From: Pithys albifrons albifrons
Lineage: Eukaryota; Chordata; Aves; Passeriformes; Thamnophilidae
Length of the DNA stretch: 64,000 nt
Direction: 5' to 3'
NCBI RefSeq assembly: GCF_047495875.1
Contig: NC_092497.1
Span: 6,713,513-6,777,512 of the forward strand
Positions 61,270 through 64,000 of the stretch are shown one piece after another (position 1 is the stretch's first letter; every line of letters starts with the position of its first letter). Position numbers and translations under genes: made by a program. The notes below the pieces were generated by a model. It ran no database searches, was not told the DNA's origin, and saw only the letters and a program-made list of their open reading frames with translations.

Positions 61270-61864
61270 TGTGCTGGTTTTGGCTCAGGTAAAGTTAGTT
61301 TTATTCACAATGGCTGGTATGGTGTTTAGGATTTGTGCTGAACACAGTATTGGTAACATGGAGATGGTTTTGTTGTTCCTCAGAAGGGTTTACAGAGGCA
61401 AGGCCTTTTCTACCTTCTATACTGCCACACTGTTGAGGAGGCTGGAGGTGCATGGGAAGCTGGGAGGAGACACAAGTGGGGCAGGTGCTCTAAGCTGATC
61501 AAAAGGGTATTCCAGACCACATGGCATCATGCTCAGTATGTAGAGCAGGGGAGAAGAAGGAGACAGAGAGAGACATTTGTTGTGATGGCATTTGTCTTCC
61601 TAAGTAACCACTGCACGTGATGAAGCCCTGCTTTCCTGGAGATGGATGAACACCTACCTGCTTATGTGAAGCAGTGAATTAATTCCTAATGATTATTTTG
61701 CTTTGCTTGTGTGAACAGCTTCTACTTTCCCTGTTAAACTGTGTTTATCTCAACCCATGAGTTTTCCAACTTTTAGCCAACCAATTGCCCTCCAATCCTG
61801 CTGGTGGGGGACTGAGTGAGTGGCTGTGTGGGGCTTGTTGACTGTCTGGGGTTAAACCACGATA
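61270..61864 (+). mobile_element. Endogenous retrovirus solo LTR, family D
   Basis: A 595-bp LTR starting TGTGCTGGTTTTGGCTCAGG and ending GGGGTTAAACCACGATA; the expected final CA has mutated to TA. Internal landmarks are GGATTTGTGCTGAACACAG, CAAGGCCTTTTCTACC, GGGTATTCCAGACCACATGG, a decayed TATA region (AGTATGTAGAGC, about 61536), GTCTTCCTAAGTAACCACTG and TTAAACTGTGTTTATCTCAAC. This arrangement is that of a common ERVL-like LTR family in birds. Flanking 5-mers are GCTGG (61265-61269) and GCTGA (61865-61869), a 4-of-5 match. Older relatives sit at 6670-7288 and, reversed, at 24551-25010. No internal region. Confidence 0.93.
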
Positions 61865-64000
61865 GCTGAGTAGGCATCATCTTTTCAAGGCAACACATTT
61901 ATTTAGGTGTTCCAATTTGATTTGAAAAGACCAACTCCAGGCCATCAGAGAGGAACACATCATTGCCCAGGTTTCTAAAAGAAACAGTGGCTGGGTTGGT
62001 GCCTGTAAATGATACCAAACCGCAGGATACAATGTCTTATTTAGAAGATTCATCTTTTCAGTACACAGAGCACCAGCAGGAAAGTTAACAACCTGTCCTT
62101 CATTCTGCCAATTAATGGAGGTACACTTTGGGCAACAGAAGTATCGCTGTGCAGCTCTCTGTTTTTTCTCAGAGTTGGTCACTGCTGAGACAAGTGAGTG
62201 TTTAAACAGACACTTAATATAACTGCAAATATTGCCACTTCACCCTGTGGAACTGAATTTACTTGTATTATTCCTTTTTCTTTTTATTTTTTTTCTCCCC
62301 AACTACTGTAGTGCAAATGGACCAAACTAAGAATGGGATCTGAACTCTGACTCTGAAAAGGAAATGATCCTACTAGATGGGAGGACAATTTAAATAGTCA
62401 GAACAGACAAATGAATACTGTCTGTCCTATTACACAAGGAGAACTCATTAAATATTGTGCCCTAGATTATACAGTTATTTAGGGATAGAACTATGGGTTG
62501 AACCTGGATCTCCTCTATCCAAGCTGAGTGCATTAGCCACGGTGTGTAATAAGGCCAGAAAGGGCAATTTTAAGCAGGAAGTAAAAGGAATCAGGGGAGC
62601 AAGCTGCAGAGTTGTTAATGTAGCTGTGGTTTTGCATATGTGTGAAAAAGGAGAGCAAGGGTCATTCTGCAGAGACTTAAAAAGAAAAGAATAAAGATTG
62701 GAAGGTGACTCAGGAAATAACTCTCTGAAAAGATGGAGCAATTATCCTTTTCTTATTTCTTTCTTTGCATTATTCCTCTAAACTTTATTGATTTTTTTAG
62801 CCATGTAGATACATTTTATTTTTTATTTTATTATAGCATTCACCATCTCTTCAAATTCCAATTGATCTGGCTTTTGCTTTAATCATCCAATTAATACAGC
62901 TCCAGAAAAACTCAAGCGAGATGTACCTAATGATGAGAACAAAAAAAAAAAAACCAAAACAAAACAACAACAACAACAAAAAAACAACAAAAAAACCCCA
63001 AACCCACACAGGCAGAGCAGTGCTTATGACCCTGTTGGAGCCTTTTTGATTATGCCTAAATACTGTGATCAATACTTCAGAACTTTTAATAACATGCATA
63101 TTGGGTGAAATGTAAATGGTGATTTTTTTTCCTCAGTAGGTTTTATTTAAAAGCAATTTGCTCCATTCTACCTGAGTCACAAAAATGCAAATTTCAAATA
63201 CATTCTTCTGAATCACAAGAAATGAGAGGAACATTTAGTCATAAATAAAACACTTGCATATGGGTATGCATGTGGAGGTTATTAGTGGGATATTGTGGCT
63301 TTATTCCTCTGGTATCAGGAGAGTTGCATTGCACCCTGATAGAACTCAGGTGCTCTACAATTCTCCATGCTAGAGGAACAGTCCTTATATGTGTTATAGG
63401 CATTAAAACAAAGCTTAAAAATCAGCTATTAATAAAGATGGTGACCATAGCTGAGTTTTCCCTGCATTTCAAATAGAGTTATATTCAACCCTTGTTACCC
63501 TCCTACTGTCCCTTCCTGAAGGAAAAAAAAAGTCCCAGAAATTTAAGTCCAACCCATTAATTATATAAAATTTAAAATGTTCTCAGACTCCATTCTTTCT
63601 TCAGATCACCAGCTCTCAATACTAAATTGGAATTCAGATATTTCTTATTGCTTCATTGTTTTATTTTGTTCTGTTTCTTCATATAAAAATTAGGAGGAAA
63701 AAAAAGTTTCCAATTAATCTTTTTGGTACATTTCAGACAAAACATCTTCAGTCATTACTGAACCCATGTGCCCTTGGAAGGGAAGATGACTTTGCATTCT
63801 CTGCTCTGCAGATACCCAGAGTAACATCTGCTGTATCTTCCTCCAAACCCCCAATAATGAGCACTCACCAGTTATTGCACTCTTTTCAGATGTAATGTGA
63901 GATGTCCTGCCACAAGCACCATGGTGTGACTTTACACACCATGTCACTAATCACAGGTAAACCCAAGATCCAGATCTCAAAGGATGGATCTCCTTTCCCC
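61865..64000. other. Unique stretch to the end of the window
   Basis: No gene recognised. A 101-codon minus-strand frame (61877-62182) directly follows the LTR and has a CCPKC word but no domain I know. A (CAA)n/A-rich tract lies at about 62940-63003. The remainder is unique AT-rich DNA. Confidence 0.5.
62940..63003. repeat. A-rich (CAA)n simple repeat
   Basis: An A run, then AAACCAAAAC and CAACAACAACAAC units ending in AAAAACCCC. Confidence 0.85.

Noticed and set aside
61271..61498. 75-codon plus-strand open frame
   Set aside because: Entirely inside the family D LTR, which is non-coding.
61877..62182. 101-codon minus-strand frame with a CCPKC word suggesting a zinc-binding motif
   Set aside because: Only one CxxC-like pair, no recognisable partner residues or domain, and it starts right beside an LTR. 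Chance is more likely.

Overview
The window looks like avian nuclear DNA, most likely from a songbird or another neoavian bird. The evidence is several CR1 LINE copies with the bird-type 3' end (tandem ATTCTATG octamers), solo LTRs of endogenous retrovirus families that I recognise from bird genomes, no SINEs that I can see, AT-rich composition with few CpGs, and long A/C- and T/G-rich simple repeats. Species and chromosome cannot be read from the sequence.

I find no convincing host protein-coding exon, tRNA, rRNA, CRISPR array or bacterial-type operon. Open frames outside repeats are short and show no family I recognise. The best reading is a gene desert or part of a very long intron. What can be annotated is transposon remains, simple repeats and a few unique stretches that might be conserved non-coding elements.

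Layout: 1-3.66 kb unique AT-rich DNA with simple repeats; 3.67-5.80 kb a long, broken CR1 LINE on the minus strand; 6.67-7.29 kb an old LTR; 9.79-10.02 kb a polypurine tract; 10.25-10.64 kb a CR1 3' end; 10.86-11.10 kb a TATATC microsatellite with a palindrome; 15.82-16.27 kb CR1; 16.90-17.50 kb solo LTR (family A); 22.60-23.60 kb a 1 kb solo LTR (family B); 24.32-25.01 kb LTR pieces; 32.70-33.34 kb solo LTR (family C); 37.63-38.22 kb a second family A LTR; 48.14-48.48 kb an internal CR1 piece; 49.84-49.96 kb a possible ancient CR1 piece; 52.28-52.61 kb two CR1 3' ends; 57.16-57.55 kb CR1; 58.93-59.59 kb two compound microsatellites; 61.27-61.86 kb solo LTR (family D, with older relatives at 6.67 and 24.55 kb).

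The strongest result is structural. Three solo LTRs (16895-17501, 22602-23604, 32695-33337) start with TG, end with CA and are flanked by perfect 5-bp target site duplications (GGAAG, GTTCT, CACTG). Two more (37634-38220 and 61270-61864) have 4-of-5 matches. Their ends are therefore fixed to the base, and they record full proviruses lost by LTR-LTR recombination. I see no undescribed gene system. The less explained items are a 31-bp near-identical pair 2.1 kb apart (12318 and 14397), a 115-codon open frame at 57.6 kb, and several CpG-retaining unique blocks.
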